From Jatrophihabitans endophyticus (GTDB lineage Bacteria; Actinomycetota; Actinomycetes; Mycobacteriales; Jatrophihabitantaceae): DNA of 64,000 nucleotides. The stretch covers positions 124,001 to 188,000 of the forward strand of contig NZ_FQVU01000004.1 of NCBI RefSeq assembly GCF_900129455.1, read 5' to 3'. This document shows, in pieces, positions 23,317 to 33,944 of the stretch. Each line of letters opens with the position of its first letter. The stretch's first letter is position 1. The notes below the pieces were generated by a model. It was not told the DNA's origin. It did no database searches and worked only from the letters and a program-made list of their open reading frames with translations. The position numbers were made by a program, and so were the translations under genes.

Positions 23317-25101
23317 GTGACCACCACCGCCGAGCCGACCCCGGCCGGAGCCGACGCCATCGGCCCGACCCCGATCGTCGCCCGCCCGTTCCCTACCCGC
23401 GCCACGACGAAGGGCTCGGCGCTCAGCTACTACCTGCGCACGACCGACCCCAAGGTCATCGGGCGCATGTACCTCGTCACCTCGATCTTCTTCTTCGCCG
23501 TCGGCGGCGTGATGGCGCTGCTGATGCGCATCGAGCTGGCCCGGCCGGGCCGGCAGCTGCTGTCGCAGGAGCAGTACAACCAGCTGTTCACGATGCACGG
23601 CACGATCATGCTGCTGTTCTTCGCGACGCCGATCCTGTTCGCGTTCGCCAACCTGGTGCTGCCGCTGCAGATCGGTTCGCCCGACGTCGCCTTCCCGCGG
23701 CTCAACGCCTTCTCCTACTGGCTGTACCTGTTCGGCGCGATCACCGCGTCCGCGGGCTTCTTCACCCCGAACGGCGCCGCCGACTTCGGCTGGTACGCCT
23801 ACTCGCCGCTGACGAACGCCGTGAACTCGCCCGGTGCCGGTGCCGACCTCTGGATCCTCGGTCTGGGCATCTCCGGCCTCGGCACCATCCTTGGCGGCGT
23901 CAACATGGTCACCACCGTGATCACGCTGCGGGCGCCCGGCATGACGATGTTCCGGATGCCCATCTTCACCTGGAACATCCTCGTCACGAGCCTGCTGATC
24001 CTGCTCGCGTTCCCGATCCTCACGGCCGCGCTGCTCGTCCTGTACGTGGACCGGCACATGGGCTCGCAGGTGTTCGAGGCGAACAACGGCGGTGCCATCC
24101 TGTGGCAGCATCTGTTCTGGTTCTTCGGCCACCCCGAGGTCTACATCATCGCGCTGCCGTTCTTCGGCATCATCACCGAGATCATCCCGGTCTTCAGCCG
24201 CAAGCCGCTGTTCGGCTACAAGGGCATGGTGCTGGCGACGCTGTCGATCGCCGCGCTCTCGCTGACGGTGTGGGCGCACCACATGTTCACCACCGGCGCG
24301 GTGCTGCTGCCGTTCTTCTCGGTCATGACGTTCCTGATCGCCGTCCCGACGGGCATCAAGTTCTTCAACTGGATCGGGTCCATGTGGCGCGGCGCGGTCA
24401 CGTTCGAGTCGCCGATGCTCTTCTCCGTCGGCTTCCTCGTCACGTTCCTCTTCGGCGGCCTCACCGGGGTGCTGCTGGCCAGCCCGCCCATCGACTTCCA
24501 TGTCGCCGACAGCTACTTCGTCATCGCCCACTTCCACTACGTGCTCTTCGGCACGATCGTGTTCGCGGTATACGCCGGGATCTACTTCTGGTTCCCGAAG
24601 TTCACCGGACGCTACCTGGACGAGCGGCTCGGCAAGTTCCACTTCTGGCTGACATTCGTGGGCTTCCACATGACGTTCCTCGTCCAGCACTGGCTAGGTG
24701 CCGAGGGCATGCCGCGCCGCTACGTGGACTACCTGCCCACCGACGGCTTCACCGGCCTGAACACGTTCTCCACGATCGGCTCGTTCGTGCTCGGTGCCTC
24801 GCTGCTGCCGTTCCTCTACAACGTCTACCGCTCCTACCGCTACGGCGAGATCACGACCGCCGACGACCCGTGGGGTCACGGCAACTCGCTGGAGTGGGCG
24901 ACATCGAGCCCGCCGCCGCGGCACAACTTCACCTCCATCCCGCGCATCCGTTCCGAGCGGCCCGCCTTCGAGGCGCACTACCCGCACCTGCTCGAACGGC
25001 TGGAGGCCGAGGCACACGCGGGCGGACGCCGGCACAAGAACCCGCAGCCGGCGGTCGCCGACGGCCGTCAGGGCCAGAAGGACCCGACGCCGGGCGGCTG
25101 A
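23317..25101 (+). CDS. ctaD: Cytochrome c oxidase subunit I (aa3 type)
   Basis: A 594-residue heme-copper oxidase subunit with 12 helices. Visible ligands: His in FTMHGTIML (heme a), HPEVY (CuB His and the cross-linked Tyr), WAHHMFTTG (CuB His pair) and HFHYVLFG (heme a3 and heme a). It reduces oxygen to water and pumps protons in the cytoplasmic membrane. As in mycobacteria, subunit I is apart from the ctaC/qcrCAB genes and is followed by serB. GTG 23317 is preceded by AAGGGG; the longer upstream frame has no start with a ribosome site. Confidence 0.97.
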   Translation: MTTTAEPTPAGADAIGPTPIVARPFPTRATTKGSALSYYLRTTDPKVIGRMYLVTSIFFFAVGGVMALLMRIELARPGRQLLSQEQYNQLFTMHGTIMLLFFATPILFAFANLVLPLQIGSPDVAFPRLNAFSYWLYLFGAITASAGFFTPNGAADFGWYAYSPLTNAVNSPGAGADLWILGLGISGLGTILGGVNMVTTVITLRAPGMTMFRMPIFTWNILVTSLLILLAFPILTAALLVLYVDRHMGSQVFEANNGGAILWQHLFWFFGHPEVYIIALPFFGIITEIIPVFSRKPLFGYKGMVLATLSIAALSLTVWAHHMFTTGAVLLPFFSVMTFLIAVPTGIKFFNWIGSMWRGAVTFESPMLFSVGFLVTFLFGGLTGVLLASPPIDFHVADSYFVIAHFHYVLFGTIVFAVYAGIYFWFPKFTGRYLDERLGKFHFWLTFVGFHMTFLVQHWLGAEGMPRRYVDYLPTDGFTGLNTFSTIGSFVLGASLLPFLYNVYRSYRYGEITTADDPWGHGNSLEWATSSPPPRHNFTSIPRIRSERPAFEAHYPHLLERLEAEAHAGGRRHKNPQPAVADGRQGQKDPTPGG

Positions 25102-25107
25102 GCCGCG

Positions 25108-25127
25108 CCGTCGGCTCGTGCCGACGG
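25108..25127. terminator. Hairpin after ctaD
   Basis: CCGTCGGC (25108-25115), loop TCGT, GCCGACGG (25120-25127): a perfect 8-bp stem, extendable by a G-U pair, starting six bases after the ctaD stop. No U-tract. It may end or attenuate ctaD transcription before serB. Confidence 0.5.
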
Positions 25128-25155
25128 TCGTCGCCCTGGCGGAGACCGAACCTCG

Positions 25156-26376
25156 ATGCAGCCCACCTCGGTGCTGGCGACCCTGACCGGACGTGACCGG
25201 CCGGGGGTGACGGCGTCTTTCTTCGCCGCGCTCGCCGCCCACGACGTCGACGTCAAGGACGTCGAGCAGGTCGTGATCCGCGAGCGGCTGGTGCTGGCCG
25301 TCCTGTTCGACCTGCGCGGCGACCCGGCCGCCCTGCGCAACTCGGTCACCAAGACCGCGCACGCGCTGGGCATGGAGTGCGAGGTCGCCGTCGCCGACGA
25401 TCCCGCGCCGCGGCGACCGGCACGTTCGAGCCGCAGCCACGTCATCGTGCTCGGCCGGCCGTTGCGTCCGGGTGCGCTGAGCCACGTCGCCGGCTACATC
25501 GCCGAGGCGGGCGCGAACATCGAGTCGATGACGCAGCTGTCCACCGAGCCGGCGTCGAGCGTCGAGATGATCGTCGGGGCCGCCGACCCGACGCGGCTGC
25601 GCGCGGCCCTGGTGCGCGCCGCCGACGACACCGGGCTCGACATCGCCGTCGAGCCGGCCGGGTTGCGGCGCCGGGCCAAGCGGCTCGTCGTGCTCGACGT
25701 CGACTCCACGCTGATCCAGGACGAGGCGATCGACGTGCTCGCCGAGCGGGCCGGGGTCGGCGGCGAGGTCGCGGCCATCACCGAACGCGCGATGGCCGGC
25801 CAGCTCGACTTCGCCGAGTCGCTGCGCGCCCGGGTCGCGCTGCTGGCGGGACTCACCGTCGCCGACCTCGACGTGGTGCGCGACGGGCTCCGGCTGACGC
25901 CGGGGGCCAGGACGTTCGTCCGCACGCTGCGCCGCCTCGGTTTCCACGTGGGCGTGGTGAGCGGCGGTTTCACCTTCGTGACCGACCGGTTCGTCGCCGA
26001 GCTCGAGCTCGACTTCGCCGCGGCCAACCAGCTCGAGATCGTCGACGGCGTCGTCACCGGCCGGCTGGTCGGCGACATCGTCGACCGGCCGGGCAAGGCC
26101 GCCGCGCTCGCCCGCTTCGCCGAGCGCTACGGCGTGCCGTCGTCGCAGACGGTCGCGGTGGGCGACGGCGCGAACGACATCGACATGCTCGAGGCGGCCG
26201 GCCTGGGCGTCGCCTTCAACGCCAAGACCGCGCTGCGCCGGGCCGCCGACACGTCGGTGAACCTGCCCTACCTCGACACGATCCTGTTCGTCCTCGGCAT
26301 CTCCGACTCCGACGTCGCCGAGGCCGCCGCCGACGATCCCGCCGCCGACGACCCCGCCGACGCCGCGACGGGCTGA
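25156..26376 (+). CDS. serB: Phosphoserine phosphatase with N-terminal ACT domains
   Basis: A 406-residue enzyme. Residues 1-80 and 95-170 are two ACT domains (LATLTGRDRPGVTASFF; HVIVLGRPLRPGALSHVAGYI), which in this family bind serine or other amino acids for feedback control. The HAD phosphatase domain starts at VVLDVDSTLIQDEAID (nucleophile Asp), with VVSGGF and GDGANDIDMLEAAGLGVAF as later motifs. It makes L-serine from phosphoserine, the last step of serine synthesis. The arrangement equals mycobacterial SerB2, also next to ctaD. The C-terminal Asp/Ala-rich tail is disordered. Confidence 0.95.
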   Translation: MQPTSVLATLTGRDRPGVTASFFAALAAHDVDVKDVEQVVIRERLVLAVLFDLRGDPAALRNSVTKTAHALGMECEVAVADDPAPRRPARSSRSHVIVLGRPLRPGALSHVAGYIAEAGANIESMTQLSTEPASSVEMIVGAADPTRLRAALVRAADDTGLDIAVEPAGLRRRAKRLVVLDVDSTLIQDEAIDVLAERAGVGGEVAAITERAMAGQLDFAESLRARVALLAGLTVADLDVVRDGLRLTPGARTFVRTLRRLGFHVGVVSGGFTFVTDRFVAELELDFAAANQLEIVDGVVTGRLVGDIVDRPGKAAALARFAERYGVPSSQTVAVGDGANDIDMLEAAGLGVAFNAKTALRRAADTSVNLPYLDTILFVLGISDSDVAEAAADDPAADDPADAATG

Positions 26377-26448
26377 GCGGCCGCGCGGCCGAGCAGCTGG
26401 TCGCGTCGTCGGTTCGCAGCCCCGCGGCGTGCCGGGCCGGCAGCGGCG

Positions 26449-26991
26449 TCAGCTCTGGTCGGGGCAGCTGCTCCACACGCTGATCGTGTCCTCCGCGGCC
26501 GACCAGGAGACCAGGCCCGGCCGGCTGACGTCGACGGCATCGCCGGTCCGCAGCTCGTGATCCTGGCCGTCGACGTGCACCACGAGTCGGCCCGACAGGA
26601 CGTACAGGAACAGGTCGCGGCCCGCGACCTCGACCGGCGGGTCGCCGGTGTCGCCGGCGACGGACCTGATCACCGCGTTGCGCAGCTGCAGCAGCGGATG
26701 GCTCACCGTCGCCGCCCCGGCTCCGTCGGACGGCACCGCGCCCACGACCGCGTGGGGGCTGCCCTCGTCGGCCAGGACGGCCGGGATGCTCGCGCCGAGG
26801 GCCTCGGTCACGGCGGCCAGCACCTGCAGCGACGGCAGGTTGACGCCCTTCTCGACCGCCGACAGGTAGGACACCGAGATCCCCGCCCGGCCGGCCAGCG
26901 TCGCGAGGGTCAGACGCTGCCCCGTGCGCAGCGCCCGCAACCGGGCGCCGATGCGCAGCGCCAACGAGGCGTCGGCCCGCGTGTCGGTCAC
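26449..26991 (-). CDS. XRE-cupin transcriptional regulator (second of pair)
   Basis: A 180-residue regulator: an XRE helix-turn-helix at about 12-66 (LTLATLAGRAGISVSYLSAVEKGVN) and a cupin small-molecule-binding domain at about 100-178 (GRDLFLYVLSGRLVVHVDG, GDAVDVSRP). GTG 26991 is chosen because it overlaps the stop of the preceding regulator gene (GTGA, 26988-26991). Two-domain XRE-cupin proteins commonly control amine or amino-acid uptake; here the divergent peptide importer is the likely target. Confidence 0.8.
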   Translation of the reverse strand: MTDTRADASLALRIGARLRALRTGQRLTLATLAGRAGISVSYLSAVEKGVNLPSLQVLAAVTEALGASIPAVLADEGSPHAVVGAVPSDGAGAATVSHPLLQLRNAVIRSVAGDTGDPPVEVAGRDLFLYVLSGRLVVHVDGQDHELRTGDAVDVSRPGLVSWSAAEDTISVWSSCPDQS

Positions 26992-27548
26992 AGCAGCGCC
27001 GGCGTCACGACCCACAGGATCTGCGCCGGATGGTCGGACACCACGCGCAGCCGGTGATTCGGATGCGCCGAGTAGTGGATCATCTGCCCGGCCCCGAGCC
27101 GGTAGGTCGTCGTGTCGATCTGCAGCTCGATCGCGCCGGTCAGCATCACCAGGAACCGCTCGCCGAAGAAGCTGTAGGTCGTGTCCTCCGCCGCGGGCCC
27201 GATGTCCTCGATGAGGCCGGTGAAGTTGGGGGCGACCGAGCGGGCGGACAGGATCGTGTACGTCTCGTTGCTGCCCGCGGCGATGCGCAGGTGGTCCTCG
27301 CCGGCCGCCCGGTGCACGTGCACGTGGCCGCGGGTCGTCGTCGGGAAGAAGACCGACATGTCCGAACCGAGCACGGCCGCGATGGTGGCGAGCGAGCTGA
27401 GCGACGGGGACGTGGTCCCGCGCTCGACGCTGGACAGGTAGCCGTCGCTGAGCCCGGTGTGCCCGGCGAGCTCGGCCAGGGTCAGGCCCCGTGACTGGCG
27501 CAGCAGTCGCAGCTGCCGACCCGCCGTCTCGATGACCTCGTCGACCAC
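26988..27548 (-). CDS. XRE-cupin transcriptional regulator (first of pair)
   Basis: A 186-residue protein with HTH at about 10-64 (LTLAELAGHTGLSDGYLSSVERGTT) and a C-terminal cupin (FLVMLTGAIELQID, HYSAHPNHRLRVV). It is a paralogue of the next gene, sharing layout and motifs, but its middle part is longer. GTG 27548 follows AGGGGGAC at suitable distance; the frame stays open to 27620, but that stretch encodes a palindrome and an Arg-rich segment unlike the family. It is divergent from the ABC importer operon. Confidence 0.8.
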   Translation of the reverse strand: MVDEVIETAGRQLRLLRQSRGLTLAELAGHTGLSDGYLSSVERGTTSPSLSSLATIAAVLGSDMSVFFPTTTRGHVHVHRAAGEDHLRIAAGSNETYTILSARSVAPNFTGLIEDIGPAAEDTTYSFFGERFLVMLTGAIELQIDTTTYRLGAGQMIHYSAHPNHRLRVVSDHPAQILWVVTPALL

Positions 27549-27600
27549 CGGTGCCGTCCCCCTGCCTGCCCGGGCGCCTCGTCCCGCCGTCGCGCGACGC

Positions 27601-27621
27601 CGTGCGGACCTGGTCCGCACG
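27601..27621. promoter_or_regulatory. 21-bp palindrome upstream of the XRE-cupin genes
   Basis: CGTGCGGACC-T-GGTCCGCACG is a perfect 10-bp inverted repeat around one base. It lies 53-73 bp before the chosen start of the first XRE gene, so it is either an operator for a dimeric regulator or a hairpin in the leader. Confidence 0.55.
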
Positions 27622-27651
27622 TTACAAGTGCGTCAACTGGCCCGCGGACCG

Positions 27652-27680
27652 TTGACAGTGCGTGGCGCGCTACCTAATGT
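27652..27680 (+). promoter_or_regulatory. Promoter of the peptide ABC importer operon
   Basis: TTGACA (27652-27657), 17-bp spacer, TAATGT (27675-27680): near-consensus and unusual in this GC-rich sequence. Transcription would start near 27687, giving a leader of about 105 nt. On the opposite strand TTGACG (27636-27631) mirrors it within the inverted repeat GTCAAC-N13-GTTGAC. Confidence 0.65.
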
Positions 27681-27688
27681 CCTGTCGC

Positions 27689-27705
27689 ACTAGAGCTTAT
27701 CTAGT
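27689..27705. promoter_or_regulatory. Operator-like palindrome at the transcription start
   Basis: ACTAGA-GCTTA-TCTAGT, a perfect 6-bp inverted repeat with a 5-base spacer, covers about +2 to +18 of the predicted transcript. Its AT-rich make-up stands out. It is the best candidate for binding by one of the XRE-cupin regulators. Confidence 0.6.
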
Positions 27706-27792
27706 CAGGCAGGAATTCCGGCCCTGCGAGCCGGATACTGCCGAGACCGTAGCGGCTCGCGAGCCCTGCGGCTACCGCCCCGGGGGGTCGCG

Positions 27793-29361
27793 TTGAGGTT
27801 CCGTTGGATGTCCGCGCTGTGCGTCACGGCGCTGTCGGCCACGTCGCTGGCCGCGTGCGGCGGCGGTGACGCGTCGTCGGCCGGGGGCGGCACGCTGATC
27901 GTCGAGACGTCGTTCAACCTGAAGACGAGCGACCCGGGCCGGATGTTCGAGCCGACCGGGCTGCTGGTCGACCGCGCCGCGTACGACACGCTGCTGACCT
28001 TCGCCAAGGGCGACATGACCAAGCCGGTGCCCGATCTCGCGACGTCCTTCACGGCGTCGCCCGACGCCACGACGTTCACCTTCACCCTGCGCGCCGGCGC
28101 GACCTTCGCCGACGGCACGCCCGTCACCGCCGCGGACGTCGTCTTCTCGCTGCGGCGGGTCGCCAACCTGAAGGGCAACCCGTCGTTCCTGATGGCCGGC
28201 ATCACCGTCAGCGCGCCGAACGCGCGGACCGTGGTCCTGCGCTCGGCCACCCCGAACCCGGCCATCCCCTTCATCGTGCCCAACCCCGCGCTGGGCATCG
28301 TCAACTCCAAGGTCGTCAAGGCCGCCGGGGGCACCGACGCGGCCGGCGCCGACAAGGCCGACAAGGCCGAGTCGGCGTTGAACAAGGCGTCGGCCGGCTC
28401 GGGCCCGTACGTCATCTCGTCGTTCAACCCGGCCAGCAGCGTCTCGTTGAAGCGCAACCCGAAGTACTGGGGCGCGAAACCGAAGTACGACACGATCGTG
28501 GTGCGCAACGTGGCCGCCAACGTGCAGAAGCTCGACGTGGTCAAGGGCACGTCCCAGATCGCGGTCGACCTCTCACCCGCGCAGGCGCAGGGCCTCACCG
28601 GCGTGACGGTGCAGCGCGCCGCCTCGCCGAACGTCTTCTTCGTCTACACCAACTCCAGCGCGCAGGTGTCGAAGGCGACGAGCAACCCCGACTTCCAGGA
28701 GGCCGTGCGCTACGGCATCGACTACCAGGGGCTGCTGCAGCTGGCGGGCACGGGCTCGGTGCAGGCCGCCGGCGTCATCCCCAGCATGTTCCTGGGCTCG
28801 CTGCCGGCCTCGCAGGCGGTCAGGCGCGACGTCACCCGGGCCAAGGCCGCCCTCGCCCGGTCCGGGCTCGGCCGGCCGACGGTGACGATGTCCTACCCCA
28901 GCGACCTGCAGGTCAACGGTCTCAACTTCGGTGACCTCGCCGCCCGCGTGAAGCAGAACCTCGCCGACGTGGGCATCACCGTCGACCTCAAGCCCGCCCC
29001 CACCCAGACCGCGCTGGACACGTACCGCAACGGCAAGGACCAGATGGGTCTCTGGTACTGGGGTCCGGACTTCCCGGACCCGAGCGACTACCTGGCCTTC
29101 CTGCCGGGGGCGACGGTCGGCCTGCGCGCGAAGTGGGCCAAGGGCGCGGACGCCGCGCTCGAGGCGCTGGGAGCGAAGGCCCAGCAGACCACCGACAGCA
29201 CGCAGCGCCGGGCGCTGTACACGCGGATCCAGACGACCCTGAACGACAAGAGCCCGTTCATGCCGCTCATCCAGCCCGCCCAGCTGCTCGTGAACGCGAA
29301 GTCCCTCACCGGCGTGCACAGCAACGCCCTCTGGCAACTGGACCTCAGTGACGTCCGCTGA
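27793..29361 (+). CDS. Peptide ABC transporter substrate-binding lipoprotein (family 5)
   Basis: A 522-residue extracytoplasmic binding protein. Signal peptide with lipobox SLAAC (about residue 23) for lipid anchoring; the mature part follows the DppA/OppA plan, with LIVETSFNLKTSDPGRMFEP, FTLRAGATFADGTPVTAADVVFSLRRV and GSGPYVISSFNPASSVSLKRNPKYWG. It should catch a peptide or peptide-like compound and pass it to the permeases downstream. TTG 27793 is used as start; ATG 27808 is the alternative and leaves a shorter signal. It is the first gene of a seven-gene operon. Confidence 0.88.
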   Translation: MRFRWMSALCVTALSATSLAACGGGDASSAGGGTLIVETSFNLKTSDPGRMFEPTGLLVDRAAYDTLLTFAKGDMTKPVPDLATSFTASPDATTFTFTLRAGATFADGTPVTAADVVFSLRRVANLKGNPSFLMAGITVSAPNARTVVLRSATPNPAIPFIVPNPALGIVNSKVVKAAGGTDAAGADKADKAESALNKASAGSGPYVISSFNPASSVSLKRNPKYWGAKPKYDTIVVRNVAANVQKLDVVKGTSQIAVDLSPAQAQGLTGVTVQRAASPNVFFVYTNSSAQVSKATSNPDFQEAVRYGIDYQGLLQLAGTGSVQAAGVIPSMFLGSLPASQAVRRDVTRAKAALARSGLGRPTVTMSYPSDLQVNGLNFGDLAARVKQNLADVGITVDLKPAPTQTALDTYRNGKDQMGLWYWGPDFPDPSDYLAFLPGATVGLRAKWAKGADAALEALGAKAQQTTDSTQRRALYTRIQTTLNDKSPFMPLIQPAQLLVNAKSLTGVHSNALWQLDLSDVR

Positions 29362-30457
29362 CGCACTCGTCCCGCCCGGCGAGGCCGGCCCCCACGACGG
29401 CCTCGCCCCCGGCAGGTCGCCGCGCCGGGAGGGGCGCGGCGACCTCGCCCGGTATCTGACGAAGCGGCTCGCGATCGGCGTGCTGCTCGTCCTCGGCACC
29501 ACGCTGATCGCGTTCCTGCTCACCCAGCTCGTGCCCGGCGATCCGGCCGCGGCGAACCTCGGGCAGCAGGCCATCAACGATCCGGCCGCCGTCGCGGCGT
29601 TCCGCGAGCAGAACGGTCTCGACCGCTCGTTGCCGGCGCAGTACGGGATCTACCTGGGTCACCTGGTGCAGGGCGACCTCGGGACCTCGCAGCAGAGTCA
29701 TCGCCCGGTGGCCACCGACCTGTCCGAATACGTGCCGGCCACGGCCGAGCTGGCGCTGTTCGCCATCGCCGTCAGCCTCGTCCTCGGTGTCGTCTTCGGC
29801 GTCGTCGCCGCGCTGACCCGCGACCGCTGGCCCGACCAGGTCCTGCGGGTCGTCAGCCTCGCCGGCGTCTCGACCCCGACGTTCTGGATCGCGCTCGTCG
29901 CCTTCTACGTGTTCTTCTTCAAACTGGGCTGGTCACCGGGCGGCGGCCGGCTCGACCCCGGGCAGCCGCCGCCGGCCCACGTCACCGGCATGTACACCCT
30001 CGATGCCCTGCTGCGCGGCGAGTGGAGCCTGTTCGGCTCCGCGCTCGGCCACCTCGTCCTGCCCGGTCTCGTCCTCGCCATCTACACCGTCGGCATGCTG
30101 CTGCGCTTCACCCGCGCATCCGTGCTCGAGGTCATGGGCAGCGACTACATCCGCGCCGCGCGCGCCAAGGGGCTGCCCGAGCGCGTGGTCGTCGTCCGCC
30201 ACATCCTGCGACCCGCGCTCGTCGGGATCATCACGGTCGCGGGCGTCGCGTTCGGCAGCCTGCTGTCGGGGACCGTGCTGGTCGAGAACATCTTCGGCTG
30301 GCCGGGCATCGGCCAGTACGCGTTCCGCAGCGCCACCAACCTCGACCTGCCCGCGATCATGGGCGTCAGCATCGTGGTCGCCGTCGTCTACATCGTCATC
30401 AACATCGCCGTCGACGTGCTCTACGGCGTCATCGACCCGAGGATCCGGCTGTCGTGA
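29348..30457 (+). CDS. Peptide ABC transporter permease (DppB type)
   Basis: A 369-residue permease with six helices. The N-terminal helix LAIGVLLVLGTTLIAFLLTQLVPGDPA is typical of DppB, and the cytoplasmic EAA loop reads DYIRAARAKGLPERVVVVRHILRPAL, which contacts the ATPases. It overlaps the end of the binding-protein gene by 14 bases. An unusual 38-residue hydrophilic N-terminal extension precedes the first helix. Confidence 0.9.
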   Translation: MTSADALVPPGEAGPHDGLAPGRSPRREGRGDLARYLTKRLAIGVLLVLGTTLIAFLLTQLVPGDPAAANLGQQAINDPAAVAAFREQNGLDRSLPAQYGIYLGHLVQGDLGTSQQSHRPVATDLSEYVPATAELALFAIAVSLVLGVVFGVVAALTRDRWPDQVLRVVSLAGVSTPTFWIALVAFYVFFFKLGWSPGGGRLDPGQPPPAHVTGMYTLDALLRGEWSLFGSALGHLVLPGLVLAIYTVGMLLRFTRASVLEVMGSDYIRAARAKGLPERVVVVRHILRPALVGIITVAGVAFGSLLSGTVLVENIFGWPGIGQYAFRSATNLDLPAIMGVSIVVAVVYIVINIAVDVLYGVIDPRIRLS

Positions 30458-31331
30458 CCGCACTGGAGCAACTCGCGAGCCGCGCCGCCCGGCGCAGCGA
30501 ACGCCGGCAGGCCCGCTCGCCCTGGCGACAGCCGCTGGCCGTCGTCGGCCTCGCCGTCGTCGTGCTCTGGGTCGTGGTCGCGATCTTCGCCCCGCTGGTC
30601 GCGCCCGCCGATCCGATCGCCCAGCGGGCCGCGCTGTTCGTGCCGCCCGGCGCTGCCCACTGGTTCGGCACCGACGAGCTCGGCCGCGACGTGCTGAGCC
30701 GGGTGGTGTTCGGCAGCCGCATCTCGCTGCCGCTCGCGGCGCTGCTCGTCCTCGCCTCGATGATCATCGGCGGGCTGCTCGGCGGGATCGGCGGGCTCGT
30801 CGGCGGCGCGGTCGACGCCGCCGTCATGCGCCTCGCCGACCTGGTCTTCGCCTTCCCCGGCATCATCCTTGCGATGGCGGTCACCGCCGCGCTCGGCCCG
30901 CAGCTGCGCAACGCGGTCATCGCGGTGGTGGTCGTCAGCTGGCCGGCGTACGCGCGGCTCGTGCGGGGGCTCGTCCTGTCGGCGCGCACGAGCCAGTACG
31001 TCATCAGCAGCCGACTGCTCGGGGCGTCCTCGATGCGCACGCTGCTCGTCGACATCCGACCCAACGTCGCCGGGCCGGTGCTGGTCATGGCCGCCCTCGA
31101 CATGGGAAACGCGATCCTGTTGCTGTCGGGCCTGTCGTTCCTCGGGCTGGGCGCGCAGCCCCCGGCCGCCGAGTGGGGCGCCATGGTGGCCGCGGGCGCG
31201 GCGAACTTCGACAAGTGGTGGATCAGCCTGTTCCCCGGCCTCGCCATCCTGACCGTGGTGCTCGCCTTCAACTTCGTCGGCGACACGCTGCGCGACGCTC
31301 TCGACCCGCGCACCGCGCGTGCGCTGCGGAC

Positions 31332-31335
<4 letters not shown>
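30454..31335 (+). CDS. Peptide ABC transporter permease (DppC type)
   Basis: A 293-residue second permease: helix 1 near residues 25-45, the DppC hallmark HWFGTDELGRDVLSRVVFGSR, and the EAA loop SSRLLGASSMRTLLVDIRPNV. It pairs with the DppB-type subunit to form the membrane channel. The GTG start overlaps the stop of the previous gene (GTGA, 30454-30457). Confidence 0.92.
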
Positions 31336-32331
<996 letters not shown>

Positions 32332-32339
<8 letters not shown>

Positions 32340-33381
32340 CCTGCACCCCCACGACACCACCGCCCGGGACGATGCCGCGGTGACCGCCCCGGCGTTGCGG
32401 GCCGAGGGGCTCGCGGTCGAGTACGGGCCGCGCCGCCGGCGGGTGCGCGCCGTCGAGGCCGTCGACCTGCAGGTGGGCCCGGGCGAGGTCCTCGGGCTCG
32501 TCGGCGAGTCCGGTTGCGGCAAGTCCTCGCTGGGGCGCGCGTTGGTCGGGCTGGAGCCGGCCGCGACGGGCTCGGTGCACTTCCTCGGCCATCCCGTGAG
32601 TCCGATGACGCATCGACGGCGGCCCGCCGCGCTGCGGCCGCTGCAGATGGTGTTCCAGGATCCGTACGCCTCGCTCAACCCGCGCCGCCGGGTCGGCGAC
32701 CTCATCGCCGACGGCGTTCGCCTGCGCGACGGCTCGCGCAGCGAGGCCGAGTGGCTGCCCGGCGAGCTGCTGACCCGCGTCGGGCTGGGTGCGGACGCGG
32801 TCGAGCGCTACCCCCACGAGTTCAGCGGCGGCCAGCGGCAGCGGATCGCGATCGCCCGCACGCTCGCGGCCCGGCCGCGCTGCATCGTCGCCGACGAGCC
32901 GATCAGCGCACTGGACGCGTCCGCGCAGGCGCAGGTGGCGAACCTGCTGCTGACGCTGGCCCGCGAGGACAGGATGGCGATGGTCTTCATCTCCCACGAC
33001 CTGTCGGTGGTGCGCCAGATCGCCGACCGGGTCGCGGTCATGTACCTCGGCCGCATCGTCGAGACCGGCACGACGGCCGCGGTGTGGTCGCAGCCCGCCC
33101 ACCCGTACACGGAGGCGCTGATCTCGGCGATCCCGCGCGCCGACGGAGCCGGCACCGTGCCGCTCGACCTGCCCGGCGACGTGCCCGACCCGGCTCGGCC
33201 GCCGCGGGGGTGCCGCTTCCACCCGCGCTGCCCGCTCGTGCAGGACCGGTGCGCCACCACGGTCCCGATGCTGGCCACCGTCCCCGCCACCGTCCCCGCC
33301 GACGCGCCCGCCGACGTCGCCGCGGACGTGCCTTCGGAGCACGCCGCCGCCTGTCTCGTCCGCGTCCCCACCCGCTCGTGA
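32332..33381 (+). CDS. Peptide ABC transporter ATP-binding protein (DppF type)
   Basis: A 349-residue second ATPase: Walker A GESGCGKSS, Q-loop MVFQDPYASLNPR, signature FSGGQRQRIAIA, Walker B CIVADEPISALD and C-terminal CRFHPRCPLVQDRC. Near its end (about residues 310-330) is an Ala-Asp-Val/Pro-Ala rich repeat (VPATVPADAPADVAADV) not usual for the family. It forms a heterodimer with the DppD-type subunit. It overlaps the previous gene by eight bases. Confidence 0.92.
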
Positions 33382-33398
33382 TCGCCCGGAGGTCCACC

Positions 33399-33944
33399 GT
33401 GTGGCTGCGCGATGCCACCGTCGTCGAACGCGACGGTTCGGCCCGACCCGGCCGCTGGGTCGAGGTCGTCCCGACCGGTCGTCATCAGGAGGGGCACGAT
33501 CGGCCGGCGGCCGACGCCCAGATCCTCGACGCGGCCGGCCTCGAGATCGTCGCGGCACCCCACGACGCCATCGCCGACGCCCTGCTCGCCGCGATCGTCG
33601 GCGGCGACGTCGCGGCCGCGGCCGCCCTCTACGCCGACGATCTCGTGGTCTGGCACAACCACGACGGGATCGACCGGGACAAGGCCGAGAGCCTGGAGCT
33701 GATCGCCGCGATGGCGCGGACCTACCGCGCGCTCGAGGCCACCGACGTGCGGCGCGACCACCTGGCCGACGGCTACGTGCAGCGGACCGTCTTCCGGGCC
33801 GTCGACGCCGCGGGCAACGACGAGATCGTGGACACGATGATGCGCGTCTGGGTGGCGGACGCACGCATCACCCGCATCGAGGAATACGCGGTCGGCGGCG
33901 CCGCCGCGGAGGGGGAGGGGCGAGATGGCGAACATCGGACGTGA
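33399..33944 (+). CDS. SnoaL-like / NTF2-fold protein
   Basis: A 181-residue protein. Residues about 55-170 have the NTF2/SnoaL pattern: helix LLAAIVGGDVAAAAALYADDLVVWHNHDG, then strands with YVQRTVFRAVDAAGNDEIV and MRVWVADARITRIEEY. Members are small cavity-containing enzymes or binding proteins, often isomerases or hydrolases. The first 50 residues are extra. GTG 33399 is chosen because CGGAGG ends seven bases before it; GTG 33378 would overlap the previous stop. Its place inside the importer operon suggests it acts on the imported compound. Confidence 0.7.
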   Translation: MWLRDATVVERDGSARPGRWVEVVPTGRHQEGHDRPAADAQILDAAGLEIVAAPHDAIADALLAAIVGGDVAAAAALYADDLVVWHNHDGIDRDKAESLELIAAMARTYRALEATDVRRDHLADGYVQRTVFRAVDAAGNDEIVDTMMRVWVADARITRIEEYAVGGAAAEGEGRDGEHRT

